Position numbers and translations under genes: made by a program. Of a stretch of DNA of 64,000 nt, positions 22,961 to 34,266 are shown in pieces. The stretch lies in assembly GCA_007258455.2 (NCBI GenBank), contig VDFB02270651.1, positions 492,522,571-492,586,570 of the forward strand. The letters are read 5' to 3'. Source of the stretch: Sequoia sempervirens (taxonomy: Eukaryota > Streptophyta > Pinopsida > Cupressales > Cupressaceae). Within the stretch, counting starts at the first letter, position 1; each line of letters begins with the position of its first letter. Below the pieces are notes generated by a model. It did no database searches. It was not told the DNA's origin and worked only from the letters and a program-made list of their open reading frames with translations.

Positions 22961-24165
22961 GAAAAATAATAGAGTAATAGTCATTTATTTAGTCATTAAT
23001 TAAGTTAATTATTTAGTCATTTATTTAGTCATTTAGTTGTGATTTTATTCGATGACCATATTAGTCACTTATAAATGACCAAATTAGTCATTTATTTGCC
23101 AAATTCTACTAGTGAGCATCATGGTATCCGAATAACAAAATATTGAAGTTTGCAGCCATTTTGCACTTTGGACTCTTAAGGGATCGATCCAGTTGAATGT
23201 AGGTCAGAGTGATTCCACATGTTTAGGTGTGAAAGAGGACCATGCCTAGCATAAACATACATATTAGGATGAATTGGAATAGTCCATTTGGTCACACGAG
23301 TTGCAGAACGAAAGTTGCACCACTTTGCAACTTTCAACTATTTGCATTTGACAACTTTTCCCCAAGTGAAAATCTGCCACCATGGGAAAACCACTCCAAG
23401 ATAGTTAAAACTGAGAGAGGATTTTGTAGAAGATCCCAATGTGATCTCATAGGATCAGATGTGAAGTTTCTAAGTATTATGGTTTCTAAGTAAGAACATG
23501 CTGAAGTTTGCAGCTATTTTGCACTTTGGACTCTCAATGGATCGATTTGGTTGAATGTAGCTTGGAGCAATTTTGTGTGTTTGGGTGTGTAAAAGGACCA
23601 TTCTTAGAATAAAAATTCCTATTTGGATGTGTTAGAATAGACTGTTTGGTCACATGAGTTGTAGAATGAAAGTTGCACCACTTTGCAACTTTCAACTACT
23701 TGCATTTTATAACTTTTTCCCCAAGTGAAAATTTGCCACCATGGCAAAACCACTCTGAGATAGTGAAAAACTGAGAGAGGTTTTTGTAGAGGAGCCCAAC
23801 ATGATCCTATAGGATCAAACAAAATATTTCTAAGCATCATGGTATCTGAGTAACAACATGTTGAATTCTGTAGCCATTTTGCACTTTGGACTCTTAAGGG
23901 ATCGATCTGGTTGAGCGTAGCTTAAAGAAACTCCGTGTGTTTTGGTGTGAAAGAGGACCATCCCTAGCATAAAAATGTCTATTCAGATGTGTTGGAATAA
24001 TCTGTTTGGTCACACGAGTTGCAGAATGAAAGTTTCACCACTTTTCAACTTTCAATTACTTGCATTTGACAATTTTTTCCCCAATAGAAAATTAGCCACC
24101 ACGAGAAAACCACTCCAAGATAGTGAAAACCTAGAGAGGTTTTTGTAGAGGGGAAAAATGCGATT

Positions 24166-25860
24166 CTGTAAAATGGTGTTTTGAGGTCAAGAAACCTCTG
24201 TTGGAAACCTACAAGGAAGAATAGGTGATTTTGTGGAAGATAGGAAAGGAAAGGTTGTAAAATCTAAAAGAGGGTTTGAATTGGTTTAATTTGAGGTTGG
24301 AGACAAGTTACTTCCTTGTTTGACATCAAATTTGTACAAAATTGCTTCATGTAAGTGTTGATCAATGTTAAGAAGGGTTTGATGGGAGTATTTGGTGTGT
24401 GGACAAGTCTTAGGAGCAAAGACTTGTGTCAAACCCAGGGTATAAGTTATTGCCACCTTTGTAAACTAGAGAATCTTGTGCTTATTTTCCCTTTTTTTCT
24501 TAGAATGCTAAATGTTATGAATGAATGGAAACTTGCATTAAACCAACTATGTCTTGAGTCACTTTAAATTATCTAAGCACATGATGAAGGTGATTTTTTT
24601 ATGGCACAAAAATATTAATGGAAACTTGAACATTAACATTGATGAAAGCTCTTAGGTTTTCCAAATTAGTTGAAAATAAAATTTTTCCCACAACCATCAG
24701 TAATAATGAATTTAATGATAAATTCTATGTGTAACAATTAAGATTAATAAAATCATCAAATGAATGGTCTAAAAATTGTGAAAACAAAACAAAAAAACTC
24801 AATATAAACATCTACCTAAAATGAAATAAAGTGAATTCCACTAGCCATGTTGGAAGTGTACTAATATAAGCAATGAAAATAGAATTCATATGTAAATTTG
24901 TGTTAAGTAAATATGTATTAAGTAAATGTCATATTTTTCATTTTTTTGTTCTTCAAACTCATAAAAAATAATTTTTTTAATACAACTCCCATCTAATTCA
25001 ATGTTGAATTCTATGTGCAATTGTTATGATTAATAGAATCATTAAAGGAATTTAGTTTATATTGTCAAAAATAAATAAATATACTAAATATAAACATTAC
25101 AATATTACCAAAATGAATATATTACTTGACATGATGTAAAATGATGTCGAAACTTCAAAATGTCTTCTTCTATGTTGTCTAGCATGCAGATTGGTGGTAA
25201 AAAGGTGATGGATCAAGCATAGTTTGGTACAACATGGAGTCAAATGCATAAAAAAAGGCATTTTTGAATCAAATAAAGTGCTGAACTAGACAAATATAGA
25301 AGCATGTGGGCTTGAATCATGAGGTCAACCCTTATTTTATTGTTTCAAGGTAAAATACATTTGGAGCTCGCCAAATTTGGTGACTGCCAAATGTGTTGTT
25401 TTGAAATCTTCACCTTCCATAGAGACAAAGGGAGTGAGACTTGAGATAGAGAGGGATCTGATAGGAGTGAGAGAGATTAGTCTGGGTAGTGTGGTAGCAA
25501 CTAAGACTTGAGACTGATAAAGGCTTGAGAGGGATAGAGAGTTATCTAGTTATAGTGGGGGGAAATACCAAACAACAGGAGAGGGGTAAGGAGGGATGAG
25601 ACCTAAGAGATACAAAAATACCAAAGGGGGAGAGAGAGAGAGTGAGTGTGGGAGAGGGAGTTGGAGTGAAATATATTTATCTAGGTAAGGTGGGAGGTAA
25701 GTGAGACTTGATAGAGAGGGAATGTGAGAGAGGGCACTGGAGTGACAAAGATTAGTCTAGGTAGCATGAGAGAGAGTGAGACCTGAGAGAGAATTGAGAG
25801 GGAGAGATTTATTGAGTTATGGTGGGGAGGAAGACCTGAGAGAGGGAGTGGGAGATAGAG
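24166..25860. other. Unannotated sequence, then GA-rich tract
   Basis: From 24166 to 25340 I see nothing recognisable. A pair of CCAAATTTGG-like motifs lies at 25365-25395. From about 25430 the + strand becomes GA-rich ('gagagagggaatgtgagaga'), leading into the telomere-like block. Confidence 0.5.
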
Positions 25861-25867
25861 GGATGGG

Positions 25868-28800
25868 ATACCTAAACCGTCAACCCTAAACCCTTAAAAC
25901 CAAACACTTAAACCCTCTACCCTCTAACCTCAACAAAATACCCTCTACCTTTAAAACAAATATGCTCTACCCTCAACCCTTAAACCCTTTTAAACCAAAA
26001 TAAACTCTCTACCCTAATCCCTCAACCCTTAAACCATGTTAAACCCAACTAAACTCTCTACCCTAATCCCTCAACCCTTAACCCTTAATCCCTCAACCCT
26101 TAAAACCTAAACCCTTAAACCCTAAACCCATAAACTCTCTACCCTCTACCCTCTACAATCAAACCCCCCCTCTCTCTCTATACCCTACACCCTCTACCCT
26201 TAAACCGTAAACTATAATCCCTAAACCCTAAAACATCTACCCTTAACCCTTAATCCCTAAACCTTAAACCCTAAAACCTCTACTCTCTACCCTCAACCCT
26301 CAACCCTTAAACCCTAAACCCTCAACCCTCAACCCTCTACCCTTAAACCCTTAAAACCTAAACCCTAAACCCCTAATTCTCTACCCTTAAATCTGCAAAC
26401 TTTGAATCCTAAACTCCTTAAAACCCTTAAACCCTAAACCCTTAACCCTAAACCTCTACCCTCTACCCTAAACCCTCAACCCTAAAACCCTAAAACCCTA
26501 AAACCTCAACCCTCAACCCTACACTCTTTACCCTTAAACCGTAAATTGTAATCCCTAAACCCTAAACCATCTACCCTTAACCCTTAATCCCTAAACCCTA
26601 AACCCTAAAACATCTACCCTCTACCCTCAACCCTCAACCCTCAACCCTTAAAGCCTAAATGCTCTACTCTCAACCCTTTACCCTTAAAACCTTAAACCTT
26701 AAACCCTAAACTCGTAAACCCTCTACCCTTAAACCCGTAAACCAATCTAAACTCTCTACCCTAATCCCTCAACCCTCAAATCTTAATCCCTCAACCCTTA
26801 AACTCTAAACCCTTAGACCCTTAAACCCTAAAACCTTAAACCCTCTACCCTCTACCCTTAACCCTCTACCCTCAAACCCCTCCTCTCTCTCTCAACCCTA
26901 CACCCTCTACCCTTAAACCATAAACTATAATCCCTAAACCCTAAACCCTCCATGCTTGACCCTTAATCCCTAAACCCTAAACCCTAAAACCTCTACCCTC
27001 TACCCTCAACTCTCAACCCATAAACCCTAAGCCCTCAACCCTCTACCCTTAACCAGGTAAAACCATAAACCCTTAAACCCTCAAACCTTAAACCCTAAAC
27101 CCTAAACCCTAAACCTCCCTTTCAATTTCTACCTCAACCCCTCAACCCCTTCTAACAATTTTAAACCATATAAACTATAATCCCAAACCCTAAACCTCTA
27201 ATTCTCAACCCTTAATCCCTAAACCCTAAACCTCCTAAAACCCTACCACCCCTCTACCTCAACCTCAACCCTTAAACCCTAAATCATCAACCCCTCAACC
27301 ATCTACCCTGTGTGTAAACCCTTAAATCCAAACCCTAAACCCTAAACCTCCCTCTGCACTCCCCCTACCCTAACCCCTACCTCCCTCAAATCCTTTTTAA
27401 ACCATAAAACTCTAACCCAACCTTAAACCCTTAAATCCTAAAACCTAAACCCCAACCATCTACCCCTCTACCCCAACCCTCAACCTAAAACCCTAAAATC
27501 CCTCAACCTCAACCCTAAGACCCTCTAATTCTAAAACTACATAAATTATAATCCCTAAAATCCCAAACCTCTATCCCCTAACCTAATCCCTAAACCCTAC
27601 CCCTACCCCTCAACCTCCTTAAACCCTAAACCCTCTACCCCTTTACCCTAAACCCTAAACCCCAAAACTCCATAAACCCCTTAAGACTTTGGGAACCCTA
27701 AACCTAATCCTAAACCCTAAACCCCTGAACCCTAAACCCCTCTACCCCTCAGTAAACCCCTCCTCTTTCTTTTCTCTCAAACCTACACCTGCTCAATTCC
27801 AACTGTAAAACCATAATCCCTAAACCTCTAAACCTTTTTACCTTTAACCCCTAATCCTAAACCCTAAACCCTGGAACCTCTAATCTTCTAATTCTCAACC
27901 TCAACCCCTCAACTCCTGTAACCTTTAAAACCTCAACCCTCAACCTCTGTCACCCCTAACTGTGTTAAACCTCTAAACCCTAAACTCCCTTCTACCTTCA
28001 ACCCCTCAACCCTAAACCCTAAAACCTTAGAACCCCTAACTTTTGAACCTCACCCTCAACCCTCTACCTCCTTAAACTATAAACTGTAATCCCTAGACCC
28101 TAAAACCTCTACCCTTAACCCTTAATCCCTAAACCCTAAACCCTAAAACCTAAAACCTCTACCCTCAACCCTCAACCCTCAACCCTTAAACCCTAAACCC
28201 TAAACCCTAAACCCTCAACCATCTACCCTTAAAACCCTTAAACTCTGAACTCTTTGCATCACACCTAAATCCCTCTACCCTTAAACCATATAAACCCTGA
28301 ACCCTAAACCCTTAAACTCCTAAACACTCTGCAACCTACTCACCTCAACCCCTCAACCCTAAAACCCTAAAATAACACTCAACCTCAACCCTACACCCTC
28401 ACTCCTTAACCCTTAATCCCTAAACCCTAAACTGTGAAACTCTTACTCCCTACTCCCTCAACCCAACCTCAACTCCTCAACTCCTTAAACTCCTAAACTC
28501 CTAAACTCCTAAATCCCTAGTCTCTACCTCTCTAATTTTAATCCTACCTCTACTCCTTAAACCATAAAAACTGAACCCTAAACCCTAGTAAACCCTTAAA
28601 CCCTAAACTCTAAACCCTAACCCTTCTAATTTCTACTCCTCAACCCTCAACCCTAAAAACTCTAAAACCTTTCAACCCCTACACCTCTACACTTTAAACT
28701 CTAGAATTGTAATCCCTAAACCCCAAACCCTAAAACCTAAAACCTCTACCCTCAACCCTCAACCCTCAACCCTTAAACCCTAAACCCTCTACCCTTAAAC

Positions 28801-28990
28801 CCTAAAACCTAAACCCCCAAACCCTCTACCCTCTACCCTTAACCCTCTACCCTCTACCCTTAAATTGTAAACCATGAACCCTAAACCCTTAAAACCTTAA
28901 ACCCTAAACCCTAAACCCCTAAATCCTCCACCCTCTACCCTATACCCTAAAACCCCCCTTCTCTCTCTCTTTCAACCCTACACCCTCTAC
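25868..28990. repeat. Degenerate interstitial telomere-like repeats
   Basis: For about 3.1 kb the + strand consists of variants of the plant telomere repeat in its C-rich orientation: 'aaaccctaaaccctaaac', mixed with 'ctaccctcaaccct', 'cctctaccct' and 'cttaaaccc'. Pure CCCTAAA runs are short. Most units vary in length or carry a 'cccTCAA' or 'cccTCTA' variant. It is internal to the scaffold, so it is not a functional chromosome end here. Comparable interstitial telomeric DNA is known in plant genomes, including conifers. Confidence 0.9.
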
Positions 28991-28994
28991 CCTT

Positions 28995-30504
28995 AAACCA
29001 TTAATCATAATCCCTAGAGACAAAGAGAGAGAGAGGGAGAGACACAAAGACAGAGAGAGATAGAGAGAGAGGGGGGGTAGGAGGGAGAGACTTGAGAGAG
29101 AGAGAGGGAGGGAGGGAGAAACCTAAGAGAGAGGGAGATGGAGAGAGGGTGGAAGGGACACAACTGAGAGAGGAGAGGGAGACAAAGTGGGAGAGAGGGG
29201 GTGGGAGGGAGAGACCGAAGAGAAAAGGAGAGAGAGGGAGTGGGAGATAGAGGGATGGGAGAGATACATTGAGTGTGTGTGAGAGAGAGACTTGAGAGAG
29301 GGAGAGTGGGTGGGAGGGAGAGAGAGTACTCAAGGGAGAGGGAGTAGGAGGGATAGAGGGATGTGAGAGAGATGGAGAGATTGAGAGAGAGATAGATAGA
29401 GAGTGGGGGTGGGGGGAGATACCTAAGAGAGGGAGAGAGAGAGTGGGAGGGGGTAAGAGGGAGATACCTGAGAGAGAGGGTGTGGGAGAGAGATAGAGGG
29501 AGTGAGTGAGAGAGCCAAAGAGAGACCTAATAGAGGGAGAGACTTGAGAGAGAGAGAGGGAAGGAGAGAGAGTGGGAGGGAGAGAATTGAGGGAGAGGGA
29601 GAGGGAGAGAGATTGGGAGAAAGATAGAGGGAATGAGAGAGAGGGGGAATTGAGAGATAGAGGGAGAGGTGGTGGGAGGGAGATTCTTGAGAGAGAGGGA
29701 GATAGAGGGAGTGAGAGAGGGAGGGAGTGGAAGAGAGATAGAGGGAGTGATTGTTAGAGGGAGAGGGGGTAGGAGGGGGAGACTTGAAAAAGGGATAGAG
29801 GGAGAGAGGGGGTGCGAGGGAGAAACCTAAGGGAGAGGGAGAGGGAGAGAGGGAGAGGGTGGGAGGGAGAAAAAGTGGGAGAGAGGGACCTAAGAGAGTA
29901 GGAGAGAGAGGGAATGGGAGATAGAGGGATGGGAGAGATACAAGGAATGAGAGAGAGAGAGAGAGATAGAGAGATAGAGAGAGAGAATTGAGAGAGGGAG
30001 AGGGAGTACTTGGGATAGAAGGATGGGAGAGAGATGGAGGGAGTAAGAGAGAGATAGAGGGGGGATGGGGGGAGATACCAAAGAGAGAGGGAGAGAGAGT
30101 GGGAGGGGGTGGGAGGGAGATACTTGAGAGAGAGGGAGAGAGAGAGGGAGGAGGAGATGGAGAGGAGAGATAGAGGGAGTGAGTGAGAGAGACAAAAGAG
30201 AGACCCAGCAAAGGAGAAGGGTAGGAGGGAGAGACTTGAGAGAGAGAGAGGGAGGTAGAGGAGGTCGTAGGGAGAGAATTGAGAGAGAGGGAGAGGGAGA
30301 GAGAGTGGGAGAGAGATAGAGGGCATGAGAGAGAGAGGGAGAGGTGTTGTGAAGGAGATAATTGAGAGAGAGGGAGAGGGAGAGGGAGTGAGAGAGGGAG
30401 GGAGTGGAAGAGAGATCAAGGGAGTGACTATGAGAGGGAGATGGGGTAGGAGGGGGAGACTTGATAAAGAGAGAGAGGGAGATGGGGTAGGACAAAGATA
30501 CTTG

Positions 30505-30589
<85 letters not shown>

Positions 30590-31175
30590 AGCGGAGAGAG
30601 AGAGAGGAGGGGTTGGGAGGGAGAGACTTGAGAGAGAGAGGGTAGGAGGGATACACAGGAGAGAGAGGGAAAGGGGTGGAGGAGAGACTGGGGAGAGAGA
30701 GAGAGTGGGAGAGAGATAGAGGGAGTGAGAGATAGGGAGTGGGAGAGAGAGAGAGAGAGGGAGTGTGTGTGAAAGAGAGAGAGGGGGGATGGAGATACCT
30801 GAGAGAGAGTGAGAGAGAGGGAGGGAAAGAGATAGATTGAGTGAGAGAGAGGGAATGGGAGAGAGATAGAGGGAGTGAGTGAGAGACCTAAGAGAGGGAG
30901 AGTGGGTAGGAGGGAGAGAATTGAGAGAGAGAGAGATAGACAGAGAAAGATAACGACCTAAGAGAGGGAGATGGAGTGAGAGAGACAAAAATACCAAAGG
31001 GGGAGAGGGAGAGGGAGAGGGAGAAAGGGGGTTTGAGTGAGACAGATTTGTTTAGGCACCTAGGTGGGAGGAAAAGAGACCTGAGAGAGGGGATTGGACT
31101 AAGAGAGAGTAGCCTAGGTTGCATGGGAGGGAGTGAGACCTGAGAGAGAGAGACTTCAGAGGGATAAAGAGTTAT
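28995..31175. repeat. GA-rich low-complexity tract
   Basis: About 2.2 kb of imperfect purine-rich repeats ('gagagagagggagtggga', 'gagatagagggagtgag', 'gagggagatacctgagag') with almost no pyrimidine runs on the + strand. The long Ser/Leu/Pro-rich minus-strand open frames are by-products of this composition. A pure (AG)n microsatellite lies inside. Confidence 0.9.
30506..30587. repeat. (AG)n microsatellite
   Basis: About 40 uninterrupted AG dinucleotides lie within the GA-rich tract. Confidence 0.95.
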
Positions 31176-31179
31176 CCAG

Positions 31180-31905
31180 TTAGGGTAATGAGTTAGAGAG
31201 TGTATGAAAGGTAAAACCTCAACTATCGATCTACGATCATAAACTATGCACTCTAAGCATTATCAAAGTTGTTGACCAAAGAGGGGAAATTCAAGTTTTT
31301 CTTAAAGCAGGTCATTTAGTAAGCGCCAAATTTGGCACTCGCCAAATGACACATCACATTTCATGCACTCCAAATTTGGAGCTCGCCAAATGTGATGTGC
31401 CATTTGGCGAGCGCCAAATTTGGTGCTCACCAAATGACTTGCTTTGGCTTTGGACGTGTTAATTGACAGGATTTACCAAATTTCCTCATATTTTTGTATG
31501 TGCTTCCTATCTCATTTGCACATCTTTCAATGAAAGTTTATAAAAAAACTGTGATAGCATTAACCTCTCTTAGTTGTCTAAATATATAATTCTCTTTTTA
31601 TTTTGATTTAGTTAAGATTTTGATCTATGGCTTCTATTGTAAATGCCTTTGTTTTTGGTCAAAAATCAACATGTGTTAGTTTTAGGATATATTTTTACTT
31701 GTTCATCGAAACATGAAACAAGTTACATTTTTTGAAACTAGAATCCATTCTACACATGATGAAAAAAAATCAAATTTTGATTAGTTTTCAAAAAATTTAA
31801 GGGGAGGCACGCTCAAATTTTAGCTTTTTAGGTTTTTTCCACTTTGAAAATTCATAAAATATTATATATTCATTAAAAAAATTATCTGAAAGAATGAGGA
31901 TAAAC
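31180..31905. repeat. Contig-end overlap, copy before gap 1
   Basis: These 726 bases up to the first N run appear identical to 32006-32731 immediately after it. This is best explained as an unmerged overlap of two contigs. It includes the CCAAATTTGG cluster at 31312-31440. Confidence 0.92.
31312..31440. repeat. Cluster of CCAAATTTGG-containing motifs (right cluster)
   Basis: Successive motifs 'gcgccaaatttggcactcg', 'ctccaaatttggagctcg' and 'gcgccaaatttggtgctca' form near-perfect palindromes separated by 'ccaaatg' and 'acatcacattt' phrases. They resemble the cluster at 8455-8615. The copy at 32140-32266 is the assembly duplicate. Confidence 0.65.
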
Positions 31906-32005
31906 NNNNNNNNNNNNNNNNNNNNNNNNNNNNNNNNNNNNNNNNNNNNNNNNNNNNNNNNNNNNNNNNNNNNNNNNNNNNNNNNNNNNNNNNNNNNNNN
32001 NNNNN
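31906..32005. other. Assembly gap 1 (100 N)
   Basis: Exactly 100 N, the conventional scaffold gap of unknown size. Matching flanks show the real gap is probably negative, meaning the contigs overlap. Confidence 0.97.
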
Positions 32006-32731
32006 TTAGGGTAATGAGTTAGAGAGTGTATGAAAGGTAAAACCTCAACTATCGATCTACGATCATAAACTATGCACTCTAAGCATTATCAAAGTTGTTG
32101 ACCAAAGAGGGGAAATTCAAGTTTTTCTTAAAGCAGGTCATTTAGTAAGCGCCAAATTTGGCACTCGCCAAATGACACATCACATTTCATGCACTCCAAA
32201 TTTGGAGCTCGCCAAATGTGATGTGCCATTTGGCGAGCGCCAAATTTGGTGCTCACCAAATGACTTGCTTTGGCTTTGGACGTGTTAATTGACAGGATTT
32301 ACCAAATTTCCTCATATTTTTGTATGTGCTTCCTATCTCATTTGCACATCTTTCAATGAAAGTTTATAAAAAAACTGTGATAGCATTAACCTCTCTTAGT
32401 TGTCTAAATATATAATTCTCTTTTTATTTTGATTTAGTTAAGATTTTGATCTATGGCTTCTATTGTAAATGCCTTTGTTTTTGGTCAAAAATCAACATGT
32501 GTTAGTTTTAGGATATATTTTTACTTGTTCATCGAAACATGAAACAAGTTACATTTTTTGAAACTAGAATCCATTCTACACATGATGAAAAAAAATCAAA
32601 TTTTGATTAGTTTTCAAAAAATTTAAGGGGAGGCACGCTCAAATTTTAGCTTTTTAGGTTTTTTCCACTTTGAAAATTCATAAAATATTATATATTCATT
32701 AAAAAAATTATCTGAAAGAATGAGGATAAAC
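32006..32731. repeat. Contig-end overlap, copy after gap 1
   Basis: Same sequence as 31180-31905. From 32732 the sequence continues into new DNA ('tacatggtgttagc'). Confidence 0.92.
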
Positions 32732-33050
32732 TACATGGTGTTAGCTAATTTCTCACTGTTGGGATTTTTGAAATTCTAAAAAAAGGTTAATCAAAAAGTG
32801 GGGATCCCTTAGGTGCTATGCTATTTTTTAAAAAAAAATAGGACCTATTTTGCCTCCCACCCTTTTGAGACCCTTAATCTTCATTAATTTCAAAAAAAAT
32901 AGTAGCTTAGAAACTAGACTCAGAGCACTTCAACTTTTTTTCTTGCTACATCTTGAAATTTTGAGCGTAACTATCTTCATTTTCTCATGCAAATCAGATT
33001 TTGTTGATTTCAGAAAAAAGAAAAAAAAAAGAAAAAAAGTGGCATCTTAA
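32500..33050 (+). repeat. Dispersed repeat, inverted relative to 55985-56560
   Basis: The + strand here and the minus strand of 55985-56560 share ordered blocks: 'gaaactagaatccattctac', 'aggggaggcacgctcaaatt' versus 'agggggatcacaaccaaaat', 'ttcattaaaaaaattat', 'gttagctaa', 'ctcagagcacttc', 'aaattttgag' and a T-rich block ending 'agtggc'. Both end near a 'cttaag' phrase. It may be a transposon terminus; no target duplication was identified. Confidence 0.65.
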
Positions 33051-33065
33051 GAGCCAAAATTGTTT

Positions 33066-34266
33066 CATAGATCCATGAACTTACCCCTATAGGGACATCC
33101 ATTAGAAATACAGGAGCTGGTTGTGTCACTGACCACCACTCCTCATGTTCATTTGTGTTATCAATGTCATCAATTTCAAAAAATGGTGGCTGATTATGAT
33201 ATGAATCATTGGAGTCACTCTAGAAAACATGGTCTATAGTGAGTCGAACAGTATCACATGGCCTCCGAGCACTCCACACTGATCTCTTGATGAAGGGGTA
33301 TGCCCTCAGTGGTGTCTGCACCTGCCCAAACTATTGCATGACTTGACCATAATAGAAAGGACATAATACATAGTCATGTTGACTAGCCAAAAATTTGTCC
33401 ATCTATATCTGGAGGTCCTTAGCTGCCCTATGGGATCTGGCCACTGTAGTGTGAGAAGATAAGGTCTCCAAAGGATCTCATCCTCCTCTAGCCAATCAAA
33501 TCTCACCCTCCAAAAATGCAAGTCTCCATACTACTACAAATGTCTTAGAAGATAGCCGAAGGCTCATGGATATCCTGCAGCTATAGCACAGAGGAAACTA
33601 ACAGGCTTGGTGCATATAATATTCTCAAGGCACCACACCTACAAAAGCATGCAGTGCACCATACTATCTATCTCTTGAAAAGAAAATCGACCTAGATTTT
33701 TATAAAGATGTGCCAAGATACATCATCCCCAAGTGTAGACCATCCTTTGCTTTACCATCCCGTGAATCATGTGAGCCAATCCTCCATCTAGGTGTACCTC
33801 TTGTCCATCTAAATCGAGTACCAATTCCAGCATGTGCATCATAATTCATCTCACTATGGGGGCTCATGAATATAGTAGCATAGGAAGCTTGATTCGTGCT
33901 CTCGCATGCTCATCATGCATAGGTTCATCATGGTAGTACTACATGTCCACCTTCTTCTTGTAAAATGACCATCTCCTCAAAAATATAACCGTTCTCCACA
34001 AATAGGAACTCAAAGAATCTAGTGTACATCCTCTAAGGTGATGGTCATATCCTCGGTCGAAAGGTGAAATGTACATGTATCGACATTCCAGTGCTTGCAT
34101 AGGGCCATCAGCATGGCATAATGGTATCTCATAGGTGGCATCAGATATGCCCAATAGATGCCTACTACTTGAAGATGCTCTGTCTCCGCTGTTGACAATG
34201 CTAGAGATAGATATCTAAGAAAACTTATTTGTCTCCCCCTTGCTGATGTCGTGATTGGACAAGTAC
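33066..34266 (-). pseudogene. Antisense plant mobile domain (PMD) gene, main exon, broken
   Basis: The minus-strand translation carries the N-terminal PMD signature 'LCKHWNVDTCTFHLSTEDMT' and 'ITLEDVH', followed in the same frame, past two stops, by 'VPICGERLYF'. In known PMD proteins this is H-x-F-H-L then I-T-L-E-D-V then L-P-V-x-G. Further on, 'WLEEDEILWRPYL' and 'FWLVNMTMYYV' match the domain's C-terminal half. The exon starts after an acceptor-like 'gattttgatag' (34267) and ends at a donor 'gtaag' (33084-33080) after 'FLMDVPIG'. PMD proteins (MAIN/MAIL family and transposon-borne relatives) act in plant genome silencing or within transposons. Stops near 34019 and a frame break mean this copy is dead. 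It lies antisense in what I read as the 3' part of the Ty3 element. Confidence 0.75.

Larger units (their letters stand above)
19046..23114. mobile_element. Non-autonomous CACTA (En/Spm-type) DNA transposon
   Basis: The element starts CACTAGTACAAAAAC and ends with the reverse complement of CACTAGTAGAATTTGG. It is flanked by a perfect 3-bp target duplication AGC (19043-19045, 23115-23117). Removing it restores the satellite phrase 'tttctaagcatcatgg'. Both subterminal regions carry many copies of a TGACTAAAT-type motif (read as 'atttagtca' on the + strand), about 19070-19450 and 22975-23100. Such subterminal repeats bind the TnpA-type transposase in CACTA families. No transposase reading frame is visible in the 4.07 kb, so it depends on a partner in trans. 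Confidence 0.9.
15005..24165 (+). repeat. Tandem satellite, period about 350-359 bp, twice interrupted
   Basis: A unit recurs that contains 'gagaagtttctaag', 'gaagtttgcagccattttgc', 'ggactcttaagggatcgat', 'ttggtcacacgagttgcag', 'cttgcatttgac' and a closing 'tttttgtagaggggccca'. The closing phrase appears near 15103, 17932, 18289, 18638, 18990, 23426, 23783 and 24142, giving periods of 349-359 bases where uninterrupted. The array is broken by an LTR element (15133-17620 with target duplication) and by a CACTA element (19046-23117). Removing both leaves roughly seven to eight units. It starts part-way through a unit near 15005 and ends near 24165. Units differ by many point changes, so the array is old. 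Confidence 0.88.

Noticed and set aside
25868..28990. Functional telomere or chromosome end
   Set aside because: Repeats are degenerate, internal to a contig and flanked by other sequence on both sides.
29001..31124. Long minus-strand open frames (up to 300 codons) rich in Ser, Leu and Pro
   Set aside because: They overlap in several frames over purine-rich low-complexity DNA; lack of stops is a result of the composition, and no domain is visible.
8461..33063. 'gccaaattgt' (left) and 'gccaaaattgt' (right) as a target duplication of the nested block
   Set aside because: The two are not identical, the adjoining sequences show no matching inverted termini, and such AT-rich 10-mers recur by chance here.
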